NCBI GenBank assembly: GCA_946894095.1
Contig: OX335660.1
Coordinates: 4,965,001-5,029,000, forward strand
Direction of reading: 5' to 3'
Length of the DNA stretch: 64,000 nucleotides
Source: Incurvaria masculella
Taxonomy: Eukaryota; Arthropoda; Insecta; Lepidoptera; Incurvariidae
In this document: one piece after another, positions 29,001-39,436 of the stretch
Numbering within the stretch: the first letter of the stretch is position 1
Layout: every line of letters begins with the position of its first letter
The notes under the pieces: model-generated
Database searches by the model: none
What the model was told of the DNA's origin: nothing
What the model saw: the letters and a program-made list of their open reading frames with translations, nothing else
Made by a program: the position numbers and the translations under genes

Positions 29001-31812
29001 TACTGTCGGAAGGGGGTACTTTGCTCCTCAAGGATAGACTTTGCACCAAATATGAGTTTTGTTACTTTCTGTCATAATCGAAAAAGTGCTCGGGCTAATT
29101 AAGTTCGAAATAAAGCAATTTTGTTGGAATTGCACTGGCAACACTTTTTTGTGAATCAATGCTCATTAGACTTTAATATTCTGTGCCCATAAGCTGTCAT
29201 TGCTGTCGATGAATTTTAACCGTTTTTCAACCTCCAAAAAATTGTGCTCCTGTCGGGATATTCGGTGAACCAGCGACGGTAAGTTTCCTTTTTAGTTAGT
29301 TTTTATATAGTTAGCTAAAAGATACTGCGAAGTCAGGATAGACAACCAACTATTTTTAAGAATTGTGATCATTTCAAATTGTTGAGGTTACTTTGCACTG
29401 TTTTGGGGATACTTTGCTCCATGGAGCAAAGAAGCCCCATATGATTGTTATGAATTTTTGGTAAAAATCTGACCTGGAGCAATGCGTACCCACCATGTAA
29501 AATTATGGATTAACATCTTCATGAGATTGTTACAGAAATGCCACGAACATACAAAAGAACACCCTTCCGGTATAATGGCATATAGCATAATGGCATAATG
29601 GTATATAGGCGGTATAAAGATTACGAAGATGCAGCTCTCGAAGAAGAGTGTCTGGAACTATTGAGAACAAAGCAGATAACACAGCGGGCAGCCGAAGAAA
29701 GATTTAAAATTCCTCGAAGAACTTTAATTTATAAACTTAAACAAGCGCATCCTAGAAAACCAGGACATCAACCATTATTTAGTACAGAAGAAGAAGACGG
29801 CTTTGAAAATTGCATACTGAAATGCAGTGAATACGGTTTCCGACTGGACACCTTTGATCTTCGAATGATAGTGCGGTCTTACTTGAGCCGGTGCGGAAGG
29901 CAAGTAAAGCAATTTAAAAATAATACACCAGGCCGAGATTGGATTAACGGATTTATGAAACGCCGGCCAAACTTGACGCAACGATTTGCTGCTAATATAA
30001 CAAGAAACAGAGCGGGAATTTCGGAAGAAAATATTCGTAATTACATAAATAACTTGGGAAATGTATTAAAAGATGTCCCTCCGGAGAATATCTGGAACTT
30101 CGATGAGAGTAACTTGGTCGATGATCCAGGACTGAAAAAAGTCATAATAAAACGAGGAACTAAATATGCCGAAAAGATTAGAAACTCATCAAAAACAAGC
30201 ATTTCTCTCATGTACTGTGGAAGCGCTGCAGGTGAATTGCTACCACCATACGACCTATATCGTTCCACGTGCTTGTGGACAACATGGACCGAAAACGGTC
30301 CACCAAAGTGCCGTTATTCAAATAACGCAAGTGGTTGGTTCGATTTTGTCAGCTTTACTGACTGGTTTGAGTCACTTCTCTTACCCATCTTGAAAAAACT
30401 TCCAGGAAAGAAAGTCGTCATATGTGACAATTTGTCGAGTCATATTTCAGTCGATGTTTTAAGGCTGTGTCAGCAAAATGACATTGAATTTGTATGTTTA
30501 CCTGCAAATAGCACACACATTGCTCAACCATTGGACGTTACATTCTTCCGACCAATGAAATTAGCTTGGCGAAAAATCCTTGCTGAGTGGAAGGAGTCCC
30601 CAGGGGGTCTGAAAAATTCAGTCCTGCCGAAACACATTTTTCCGAGCCTTCTTAAGAAACTTATGGATGCGTTGGAACTCAATCATGTCGTCAATTTGCA
30701 GTCAGGATTCAAAAAATGTGGTATATATCCTTTAGATGTGAACCAACTACTTTCTAGGATCCCACACTCTACAGAAAACCCTGAATAACTGGAATCATCA
30801 TTTGTAAGTTTTCTTCAAGAAACAAGGGCAGAGTTAACCCGCACCAAACCGAGAAATGCACGCAAGAAACTAAATGTAGCTCCAGGTAAAAGCATTACAG
30901 GAGAAGTGGAAAGTATGGCACAAACGGAATCTCTGACAACGACCTCAAAAAATAATGAGCCCAAAAGGAGAAAAAAAGATGTAATTGAGTGCCAAGAAAG
31001 TGATGTCGAGAGCACACAAATATCACTAAGAGATTCTTCGGATGACTACAACGTAGAAGACGACCTTATCGATGATAATGACGAGAATATGGATGTAAAT
31101 AATGAAGATTATATGAAGACACCAACTCCAAAAAAAGTGGGACAGTTTGTGATTTTTCTTTATGAAGGGGAAACATTTCCTGGCAAAATTTTGTCATTCA
31201 ACAATTCTGGGGCTAATATAAGCGCCATGCAAAGATCTAAAAAATCATGGAAATGGCCTGATAGACTTGATTTATTGTTTTATGCATGGACTGACATATT
31301 GGGACCCATAAAAGAACCCAAAAAAATATCGAAGCGTGGATTTTTTGAGGTCCCTGAATTGGCTCATTTGTGGGGATAAATTTTCCAAAGAAAATTACCC
31401 ATGTAAATGGATTTATTTTCAATTTTTTTTTGCTATAATATTAAAGATCGGTTTCGTCTTCCGACTTTTGATTTATTTAGAACAGTATTTTTTTTCATTC
31501 TGTGCAAAAAATTGTCAGATACGATTTTGTGATGTATAATAAACAATTTCTAATAAATTCGATAAGGTTTCTTTGCTCCACTACATCATATTCTTACTAG
31601 TTTGACAACAACACTAGCGAGGTGCAAAGTCTCCTCGCTCTTTGGAGTACTTTGCTCTTTTCATGACAAAAAAAGTCAATGAAATTCAGAACTTAGGCTA
31701 TAGCGATGCTATTTTATATATAGGCTATTTCAAAATTGATGACATTTGAAAATAATCTCAATAAACTAAAATAACTCCTCAAAACGGAGCAAAGTACCCC
31801 CTTCCGACGGTA
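29001..31812 (+). mobile_element. Complete pogo/Tigger-type transposon with TA duplication
   Basis: The element is 29003-31810, flanked by TA at 29001-29002 and 31811-31812. Terminal inverted repeats are 25 bp (29003-29027 and 31786-31810) with one mismatch at position 2; they begin C(T/C)GTCGGAAGGGGG and end in ACTTTGCTCC. The same host sequence without the element is at 46250-46262 (GCAATAGGTGATTC), proving the ends. Extra TTTGCTCC or GGAGCAAAG motifs lie at about 29430, 31568 and 31640 and may be subterminal transposase sites. Confidence 0.95.
29598..31379 (+). pseudogene. pogo/Tigger (CENP-B-like) transposase, one internal stop
   Basis: The frame 29598-30788 encodes an N-terminal Psq-type HTH (LRTKQITQRAAEERFKIPRR, about 22-41), a CENP-B HTH (PGRDWINGFMKRRP, 111-124) and a DDE_1 domain with Asp in WNFDES (D169), VICDNLS (D277) and QPLDVTF (D313). 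A single TAA (30786-30788) then interrupts; the same frame runs on to 31379 through a Lys/Glu-rich acidic linker to a C-terminal block ending FEVPELAHLWG. The probable original start MPRTYKRTPF is at 29538 in the same frame, separated by a TAG inside a small ATAATGGCATA duplication. All three catalytic Asp remain. Cut-and-paste at TA. Confidence 0.9.
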
Positions 31813-32414
31813 GGTGATTCTGCATGGGACCAATTTCACTAGCAGTAAAATTTGGAGGCAATAGGCATGCGCTCGGCTGGAAATGTGGCTTTGCCAGCTT
31901 TTCTGTCTTCCGTACACAGTATGATCGATTTCGTCGGAAAAAATCTACACCCGTAGCAAAGCGACTTCGAGATCGAGTACATGGGGGAGGCCATTGATGC
32001 TTGGCGGAATCTGTGCCCGTACGAAAAACCTTTGGATATTCTGTGACCCCAGGAAAAGTCGTTTTTTCTCTGATATGAATGACGTAACATAAATGGCATA
32101 GACTAACCAGATATAATAAAGTTTTCTTTTTAAATATCTAGCTATGAAATCTAGTGCGGAGTGTCTCGTGGAGTGTCTTTGTATTATTCTTGACATCTGT
32201 TCGGACGAAATGCTTCATACAATCGAGATCTAACTTCACTTCAGGTAAGTTCGTTTGATGCTTGAATAATATTTCCCACAGGAACATGGAATTTTGTACA
32301 CGCCTTGAGACTGCAAGGGGAGCTGATCTTTCACTGAGCGTAAAACTTGTGAGACCTTTTTTATAGTTGTGAAAACTTTACTCATCAGAAGGGCGAGCAT
32401 GCTAATTCGATATC

Positions 32415-32612
32415 GAAAAATTCGATAGAATATTCGCAAGAAACGTCCAATCGGTAGCATGCAAATTCGAATTCACTTTGCGTTTAACACCACGTGACAT
32501 CACGCAAACGTATTCGATCGAGCCGGCTTGAAACGATCGTCGTTAGGTCAACTCGATGGAATATTCGCACGAAACCTACAATCGGCAGCATGCTAATTCG
32601 AATTCGCTCAAA
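32415..32612 (+). repeat. Direct repeat pair near the Harbinger-like left end
   Basis: TCGAT(A/G)GAATATTCGCA(A/C)GAAAC...CAATCGG(T/C)AGCATGC(A/T)AATTCGAATTC occurs at about 32421 and 32551, period 130. A weaker third relative is at about 34705 (ACATGCAATCGACAGCATAC). Confidence 0.7.
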
Positions 32613-32696
32613 ACTGACAGTTCAAAACGAATTCCAAATTCGATTGGAGCTGTCAGTTGAGATCGTTTGCGTTATCTATCACGCCGGCCATTGTTG

Positions 32697-32961
32697 AAGC
32701 GTTTAAAAGATTATCACCGCAAAATGGCACGTTTGTGGCTACTAGAGAATGTGTTTGCGGCCGCTCGGGCCGAAGACAACCGTGCTCGACGTCGCAGAAG
32801 ACGTATCATACGTCTTGAGCACCCGCTCATGACGACAGATGAGGAGTTTCGGCAGGTGTACCGCCTGACTCCGGCCCTATACGAGGAGCTCGTTTCCAGC
32901 CTCGAGCCACAGTTGTGACGGCCAAGGAGGAGAGACGCGATAACTCCGGCAACCAAGGTGA
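32697..32961 (+). pseudogene. HARBI1-like transposase N-terminal fragment
   Basis: ATG 32724 (MARLWLLENV) leads to an Arg-rich stretch, then MTTDEEFRQVYRLTPALYEELVSSLEPQL and, past a TGA, RPRRRDAITPATKV at a GTGAAT donor-like end. This matches the N-terminal helical domain of Harbinger transposases (FR..YRL....EEL...L.P). No catalytic domain follows. Confidence 0.65.
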
Positions 32962-33444
32962 ATTTTATGTATACATTTTAGAATAGAACGACATCCTAGA
33001 CATAGGTACCTACTTAACTAATTTGGGACAATATTCACAGTTTAGTTGGCTACATATTCGTTTTTCTTAGTATTCGGAGCTTCTAGCTACTTGTTATAAA
33101 AGAAAAATAGACATTTGCTAGCCGAACGGCAAATCGAAATTCAATAATATTCCGAAAATCATTGGTACATAACCTACAAATTCCAGCACATATTTAGGTG
33201 CAGTTACAGTAGGTACAAGCCGAGTTTGTGAGAAACAGACTGTTTTTGGTTGAATGTACAATGGTGAAAACTAGTTTTTTTCTTTCACTCGCTCTTGCTG
33301 ATACAGTGAGCCCAGCGCAGAAGAAACAAATGCATATCCTGGCAGTTAACTTGTTTTATTTGAGGTCCAGGCATATTCTATGTTGGCAAAGTTAACTATG
33401 TAACTAAGATTATAGCCCACATCATACAAGTATATTTTTTATCT

Positions 33445-33650
33445 TTACAGGTTTTTAGGTATTGTATAAGCAGCAGCCGCGAACGCTCCGTGGGCCAAAA
33501 TGTTGAAGCTAAGATGATAACAACCATTTTGGCATCTGTGCGCAGTTTTATGGAGGACAAACCATCTGAATGACCTAATTTTCCACCCTCGAACCAGCAC
33601 TGGGACAACCAAGGAAGAAAGACACCATAATACCGGACATTAAGGTGAAA
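33445..33650 (+). pseudogene. Second HARBI1-like N-terminal fragment
   Basis: After TATCTTTACAG (33443-33453) the frame reads RYCISSSRERSVGQNVEAKM, like the FYASGSYQR-VG motif of Harbinger proteins. Then LEPALGQPRKKDTIIPDIKV repeats the LEPQL-RPRRRDAITPATKV end of the fragment at 32.9 kb. A similar TCTTTACAGGTTTC acceptor-like block follows at 34567. Confidence 0.5.
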
Positions 33651-33754
33651 TTGAATAACCTAAACCAGTAAAGGCCTAGTAATATTTAATTATCCCTAAC
33701 TTACATAGTATTAAATTAATTTACTTACATATTGAGATTTTCTCCGTATTTGGG

Positions 33755-34065
33755 ACGGCCCAGTGGTGCGATGCGGCACCTTGCAGTCCGATAAGCTGGA
33801 GCCATTTGGTTTTTAGATGGGTGACCGTTAGCAACTGTTGAGGCTGGCTGTGGTGCGGATTCCACATAAAACTGTAGGTCCTCAAACTTACTAACTAGGT
33901 GGTAGAGTTAATCCCGCCTGGGTTTGTACCACTACATTGATCTAACGATGGTCGAAGCGGTCATGAAAATTGTATGTGGATTCCACCCAGTTCAATGTAG
34001 CCAAGCGATGTAAGGAAGGTCCTGGTATAGCACCTAGTTCCCATGCGGCGTGCTAAGCTTATATT
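33755..34065 (+). repeat. SINE-like repeat, copy 1
   Basis: Starts near GGGACGGCCCAGTGGTGCGATGC, contains TTAGATGGGTGACCG (5S-rRNA-like), then a degraded B-box-like GTGGTGCGGATTCCAC and a body with GGTGGTAGAGTTAATCC and CGATGGTCGAAGC. The end (CACCCAGTTCAATGTAGCC...) matches, in reverse, the block at 8095-8190. Second copy at 37020. Confidence 0.55.
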
Positions 34066-34329
34066 ATGACAGTGTTAGCTATCAATGTCCATTTACATTA
34101 AAAAACCTCAAAGTAACATTAATTGTTGGAAATATATTCATAACCTACAAATTCCATCTCAGTCAGCACACGCCGATGTGTACCTTTTTGAAACAAAAGG
34201 TTTTTTGTTGCATGGACAGTCGTAACCTACAATTTTTTTCAAACCCATCCACTTTACTTTCATCTTTTTCCATCGCTTAACGTGTAATATGCACAAAATG
34301 CACATAGCCGTCTACATAGATAAAATAAT

Positions 34330-34500
34330 TTTAACCGATCCTATAGGTTCGGTAATGCATTCCCTGCTGATGTCTTTCCCCCAAACTACAACGTGGGGTC
34401 CTTTAAATGTAATGTGAAAAATCGAATTGGTGGTCATGGGTGTAGCCAGGCGCTTCATAGCGGAGTCCGGAGTACTGGTTATTTATTTATTTATAATTTT
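34330..34500 (+). pseudogene. LINE ORF2 C-terminal tail
   Basis: Reads GNAFPADVFPPNYNVGSFKCNVKN followed by GGHG, the VFP-YN-GSFK ending of the LINE family also at 7.4, 45.0 and 62.8 kb; 3' tail TTATTTATTTATTTATAA. Confidence 0.65.
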
Positions 34501-34798
34501 AAATTCGAGACAAACCTTTGTTAATAAATAAACTGATATAACCTCTTAACTGTGCATAATTTTCCATCTTTACAGGTTTCGTCTCCCCTTGACATTTATG
34601 CAGCGGCAGCCGTCACCAACATTTCTTGAAAATGTTTAGGATATATTGGTCTAACCGATCTTTTCGTTGTATCCAAATTCTGAGAAAATATGTTTCAAGT
34701 TTCCACAAAACATGCAATCGACAGCATACATCAATGTTGTGGGTACATTTAATAAAATTTCAACATAAATTTGAATAAAATATTTTGTATTAGTATAA

Positions 34799-36117
34799 TA
34801 GGTCGGGGAAAAAGTCTTTTCGCATTATAATAGGTCGGGGAAAAAGTCTTTTCGCATTATAGTATGTATGAACTTGTAATAAAATCTCTTTGGCTATACT
34901 ATTTGTATCTGGCTGGTTTTGGTATCATTGAAAGTTTAAATTTTAAAGAACATAATTCCAAATTCAAATTAGGAAAATGTGTGATTCTCATTTGTTTTTC
35001 GTACTGTCAAAATTAGTGAATCTAATGAAGAAATTCGATACATTTTAAAATTTTACTACAAAAAAGGTAAAAATGCAACGCAAGCCGCGAAAAAAATTTG
35101 CGATGTTTATGGACCTAGTGCAGTGTCTGTGAGAGTAGAACAAATTTGGTTTAAGCGTTTTCAATCCGGAAATTTTGATGTCAAAGATGCACGTCGCTCT
35201 GGTCGCCCTATTACGGATAAAATGGATGCCATTTTTGAAAAAGTGGAGCAAGATCGGCATATCAGTAGTTACGACGTAGCTGAAGAACTAGGAATTGACC
35301 ACAAAACAGTTTTGGCGCATTTGAAAAAAACTGGGTACACAAAAAAGCTCGATATTTGGGTACCTCACGAGCTCACTGAAAGAAACCTAATGAACCGTGT
35401 ACTCATTTGTGATTCTTTATTACGACGTAATGAAACCGAACCATTTTTGAAGAAGCTGATAACTGGTGATGAAAAGTGGATCACGTACGACAAGAACGTG
35501 CGAAAAAGGTCGTGGTCAAAGGCCGGTCAAGCTTCACAGACTGTGGCGAAACCCGGGTTAACTCGCAACAAGGTGATGCTGTGTGTGTGGTGGGATTGGA
35601 AGGGCATTATTCATTATGAGCTGTTACCACCAGGCAGGACCATCGATTCTGAACTCTACTGCGAACAACTGATGAGATTAAAGCAAGAAGTTGAGAGAAA
35701 GCGGCCGGAATTAATCAACAGAAGGAGTGTGGTTTTTCATCATGATAACGCTAGACCTCACACATCTTTAGCCACTCAGCAAAAACTAAGAGAGTTTGGC
35801 TGGGAGGTGTTAATGCATCCGCCGTATAGTCCTGACCTTGCACCTTCAGATTTCCACCTGTTTAGGTCTCTTCAGAATTCTTTAGGCAGTGTCAGGTTAA
35901 CATCACGAGAGGACTGCCAAAACCACTTGTCGCGGTATATTGATCAGAAGTCCCAATATTTCTATAGCAATGGGATCATGTCCCTACCTACAAGATGGCA
36001 AAAAGTTATCGAACAAAATGGTACCTACATACTTTAGTTAAATGTAAATAAACCATATTAAAAAATGTTTTGAATTTTCTTAAAAAATGCGAAGAAACTT
36101 TTTCCCCAACCAATATA
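34799..36117 (+). mobile_element. mariner transposon with duplicated left terminus
   Basis: Left end TAGGTCGGGGAAAAAGTCTTTTCGC at 34799, repeated in full at 34831. Right end at about 36088-36114 is the inverse (GCGAAGAAACTTTTTCCCC-AACC) followed by TA. One transposase frame inside. TIRs differ at a few positions. Confidence 0.85.
34985..36037 (+). CDS. mariner transposase, catalytically complete but start codon out of frame
   Basis: The frame is open from 34985 to the TAG at 36037, about 350 codons. The N-terminal part (SESNEEIRYILKFYYKKGKNATQAAKKIC) is the HTH domain of mariner transposases. There is no ATG in this frame before it; the likely start, ATG 34977, is out of phase by one indel, and the GTG at 35123 is only a fallback. 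The linker and catalytic triad are in place: TGDEKWI, HHDNARPHT and the second Asp 34 residues on in PPYSPDLAPSDFHLF, giving D,D34D. One frameshift from intact. It would cut and paste at TA sites. Confidence 0.85.
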   Translation, partial: FSFVFRTVKISESNEEIRYILKFYYKKGKNATQAAKKICDVYGPSAVSVRVEQIWFKRFQSGNFDVKDARRSGRPITDKMDAIFEKVEQDRHISSYDVAEELGIDHKTVLAHLKKTGYTKKLDIWVPHELTERNLMNRVLICDSLLRRNETEPFLKKLITGDEKWITYDKNVRKRSWSKAGQASQTVAKPGLTRNKVMLCVWWDWKGIIHYELLPPGRTIDSELYCEQLMRLKQEVERKRPELINRRSVVFHHDNARPHTSLATQQKLREFGWEVLMHPPYSPDLAPSDFHLFRSLQNSLGSVRLTSREDCQNHLSRYIDQKSQYFYSNGIMSLPTRWQKVIEQNGTYIL

Positions 36118-36119
36118 AC

Positions 36120-37015
36120 TTCAAATAAAAATGTCCATGCTTCTTACTTACATAGTTTTATTTCTACCATAATTTTTAGTTTTCAGGGTTCCGTGACGCA
36201 AACGCAGCATGCTAGAAAGTTTGGGGCAAAATACTAGTATATTGACAGACTTTGCCGTGCTGAAATACTTTACTAATAAAATAAAAGAGTAATCAATAAT
36301 AGTTAGTTCAGAGTTCGCCTCAACTTAAAAGCTTCAAGCCATCTTGTAAATAAAAGATTCTTAATATTGAATCGACTGATGATATACAATGAAAGTTACA
36401 ATTCACTTATCTGCTAGATTATTTATTATCTGCTAGAACTAGTTACACCGTCATTAACCTAAGCTGAATTTGAATTTTGTCTGCAAAATTTCAATGGCTG
36501 CATCTGCAGCGTCGGATTTCTGTTGTGGCTAACCGGCACATAGGCATGAGGAAATGTTACATTTTAACTATAAATTAAGTAATGTTATTGTAAGTAAAAA
36601 AATATCAGTGATATTCATGGGTTTGCATTTTATGTATTCTGAAATGTAAATTACAACGCCATCTTGTAATTTACAGCTCAGAATCGAAATTGCAGCGGCC
36701 AAAGCCCTGGCCATCCGGCCGCCCGGACCTTCATGCTCTGTGGTCTCAGAACTGTCCCTATTCGGGATTTAGGACAAATTGCTTGCGAGTCGGCGAATGA
36801 CAATAATAATGAAAATTTGCTGTTTAGCAGACGCCATACTTATTTCCGTTCGTTTTCAAAGAAAGTGCGACATCATCAAAAGCTGATTGCACTTCTTCGT
36901 TTCATTGATCGTTCTTAAAGATTCTTTGAAAAATACCCGTGTGATATATCATTCGGTGGCAAGAATCGGCGGAGCTTTCGTTGTGTTGGAGATAGAATGG
37001 TATTCTATTTTGCAG
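36120..37015. other. No recognised feature
   Basis: AT-rich sequence with no open frame showing a domain. A GGGTTCCGTGACGC block at 36186 may be a remnant of the GGGTTCCG repeat. Confidence 0.35.
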
Positions 37016-37019
37016 TCGT

Positions 37020-37200
37020 AGTTTTCGACCGTTGAGGCTGGCCGTGGTTCGAACCCCACGTAAACTTGTAGGTCTACTAAGTGGTAGGGTTAATCCTACC
37101 CAGGTTGGTACCATCGCATTGAATGAACGATGGTCGAAGCTGCAATGAAAATTGTCCATGTGTGGTAGGCTAATATCATAACGGTTGGATTGGTATTAGC
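37020..37200 (+). repeat. SINE-like repeat, copy 2 (5'-truncated)
   Basis: GACCGTTGAGGCTGGCCGTGG, a good B box GGTTCGAACCCC, then AAGTGGTAGGGTTAATCC and ACGATGGTCGAAGCTGCAATG, matching the 33.76-34.06 kb copy. Confidence 0.55.
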
Positions 37201-37300
37201 TGTTTATGTCCAGTTATTGAATAACTGTGAGTGAGTGAGTTTTGAAATATTTTTTAAATAATATTTTAAAACTGACGCGGGACATAACTAGATTATTTAG

Positions 37301-37368
37301 TTTGATGGCTTACCGTGCGTGTGAGGAGCAGGACGTGCTGCTCCTCACACGTGCGGTAAGCCGTCAAA
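37301..37368. ncRNA. 31-bp RNA hairpin, pre-miRNA-like
   Basis: Left arm 37301-37331 and right arm 37338-37368 pair over all 31 positions around a 6-nt loop. The only three non-Watson-Crick positions are G-U wobbles in plus-strand RNA. After one G-G mismatch the stem resumes for about six A-T pairs on each side (about 37294-37375). No coding frame or TE signature explains it. It could be a miRNA-like precursor or simply a foldback DNA palindrome. Confidence 0.35.
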
Positions 37369-37926
37369 GTAAATATTATATTTTTTTTATTGTTTGAGAA
37401 AAATATTTTTCAGATACTGAACCAACCGTGAAATAATGGGCAGAGTGTTTGATTCTAATCTTCCCACACGATGAGTTGGATTATGGCCAATGGTGTCGCG
37501 GCTTCAATGGATTTCGGAATGATTTAAAATCCAAACTATTTCGGGACTCAACACAGTGAGATTTAACCCACACGGTAAATTATCATTAGGCGTTGGAATA
37601 ATGTGGAGTCGAGTCTCCGTGGGCGACGGCCTTTAGTCAGAGAGAGCTGATCGTACACTTTATTATAGGTTGTTTCTCTATTTATCAGTTCTGGGAATTA
37701 ACGATCTAACGGCAACTTGAACATACATCACATGCTGGATGTAGCTTGAAGCTTGAAACCGGTAGCAATTGCAACCGTAGCAGTTGTCTTCTTTGGTGAT
37801 CCCGAACGAGTGGTCCTTTAGCACAACTCCATATTCTTAAATTCTGTCGCTCGGTGTACTGTTGTTCACCTGCAATTTAAAAAAATCACAAGATTAGAGT
37901 CTGCATCTCATTAAAATGATTGTTTC

Positions 37927-38489
37927 CTTTATATCAGGGTTTCTTAACCTTTTTAGGGTTCCGTACCCAAAGGGTAAAAACGGAACCCTATTACTAAGCC
38001 TCCGCTGTCCGTCCGTCCGTCTGTCACAGGGCTGTATCACATGAAACGTAGCAGGTAGGAAGCTGAAATGTTTACAGATTATGTATTTATTTTGCCGCTA
38101 TAACAACAAATAGGTAACATTATATAAAATAATAAAAATTACGTGGTAAAATTAACAGACAAAAAAATTTTTTTTTTGTAAATCCTGTACGATGGTACGG
38201 AACCCTTCGTGTACGAGTCCAACTCGCACTTGGCCGGTTTTTATAGCCATGGACCCCTTGCGGAATTTCAAAATGATTACGGAACCCATCCAAACTCATT
38301 TGAAGGGAAATCATACAAGGCATTTCGAAAAAATTACTATGTTTGTTACCAAAGAAAAAGCAAAGACATCTATACTTTTTTTATCAATTATGCACAGTAT
38401 TTTATGTCATCATATCAAATATACATGGACCCCCAGCACTGATGGCACGAACCCCCATGGACCTCGGGTTAAGAAACCCTGCTTTATAT
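37927..38489. mobile_element. hAT MITE with 8-bp TSD, holding a nested repeat
   Basis: Element 37935-38481 has perfect terminal inverted repeats CAGGGTTTCTTAACC and its reverse complement. It is flanked by CTTTATAT at 37927-37934 and 38482-38489. About 250 bp of its 547 bp are its own; the rest is GGGTTCCG repeat copy 4. No ORF, so non-autonomous. Confidence 0.9.
37950..38242 (-). repeat. GGGTTCCG dispersed repeat, copy 4 (nested in hAT MITE)
   Basis: Reverse orientation: AGGGTTCCGTACCC, CGGAACCCT, a GTCC run, and ends CTTGGCCGGTTTTT. Five T residues flank it on both sides within the MITE. Confidence 0.88.
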
Positions 38490-39245
38490 AAATAAATAAA
38501 TAAACAAACAAGATTAAGGATAAACGACATTACCGCTTAGAAGAGGCTTCCATTACATTAGCGCAAAAAGTTTTTAAATAATAACTGTACACCATAAAAC
38601 CATATATTTCCATGCTACAATACCATTCAAAAATGCCTGAAAAATTCAAGTTTAGTCTTGTGATCCGATCAAAAACGATATTTCCACAACGTAAAGGTAC
38701 AAAAGGTACAACTTACAAATACCCATGCCAAATGTAGAACTGTGATCCACTCCATACCGATTGCATTCTAAATTCGCAGACTCGACGGCAAATTTCAGGT
38801 GGACATTGTCTTACAGTTTAGGATCTTAGAGCAACAATAATATAGTCTCAATATGAAGTTTTGTCGCCAGAAATACTCTTGATATTTAAAGACCTTAATT
38901 TAACCTGACATAACCACGCCGATTTGCATTTTTGAGTAACATTTAATCAATAATGGCTTGTATGTCGTAATACTCTCCCTATCCATAAAGCTAACTTTCA
39001 AGATTGCTAATGTAATGGAAACCCTATCCTCAAGTTAGAAGTTTATTCAACTGACGTTTTAATGTTTGGATAAGAACTGCGTTTATTTCGTTTTATGTAT
39101 GCCTCATTTGATTATTGAACATTCAAATATGGTGTAATTTTATCAAAATAAGTGCTACAAAGAGTTAAATTCCAAATGAACTAGGTTTAATGTGTAGTGA
39201 GAGCAGCTAGATTGAATTACGGGAAGAATAAAAATTAAAACTGTA
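38490..39245. other. No recognised feature
   Basis: AT-rich, no domain-bearing frame, no terminal repeats seen. Confidence 0.4.
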
Positions 39246-39250
39246 GGTAC

Positions 39251-39436
39251 CTATTGTATGGAACCCTCGTGCTCTTGAAGGGTCAAAGAACTGCACGCAG
39301 CTCGCAAGATAGGCCGCAGGGGCCCTGGCAAGTGTCTGCACCTCCTCAGGGTGACCGCCGACAAGGCGAGGAGGCCGGGCCGAGACGCCTCCGCGGCGAT
39401 CCGCTCGAGATGTTCACGAACCTGTTTATGATCCAC
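39251..39436 (-). other. GC-rich exon-like block of unknown origin
   Basis: About 160 bp of GC-rich sequence in an AT-rich region. The minus-strand frame reads VREHLERIAAEASRPGLLALSAV then LRRCRHLPGPLRPILRAACSSL, helical and Leu/Arg-rich, faintly like a SOCS box (L-AL...LRR...LP-PL). The plus-strand frame over the same bases is low complexity. It could be a captured host exon. I cannot name it. Confidence 0.25.
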
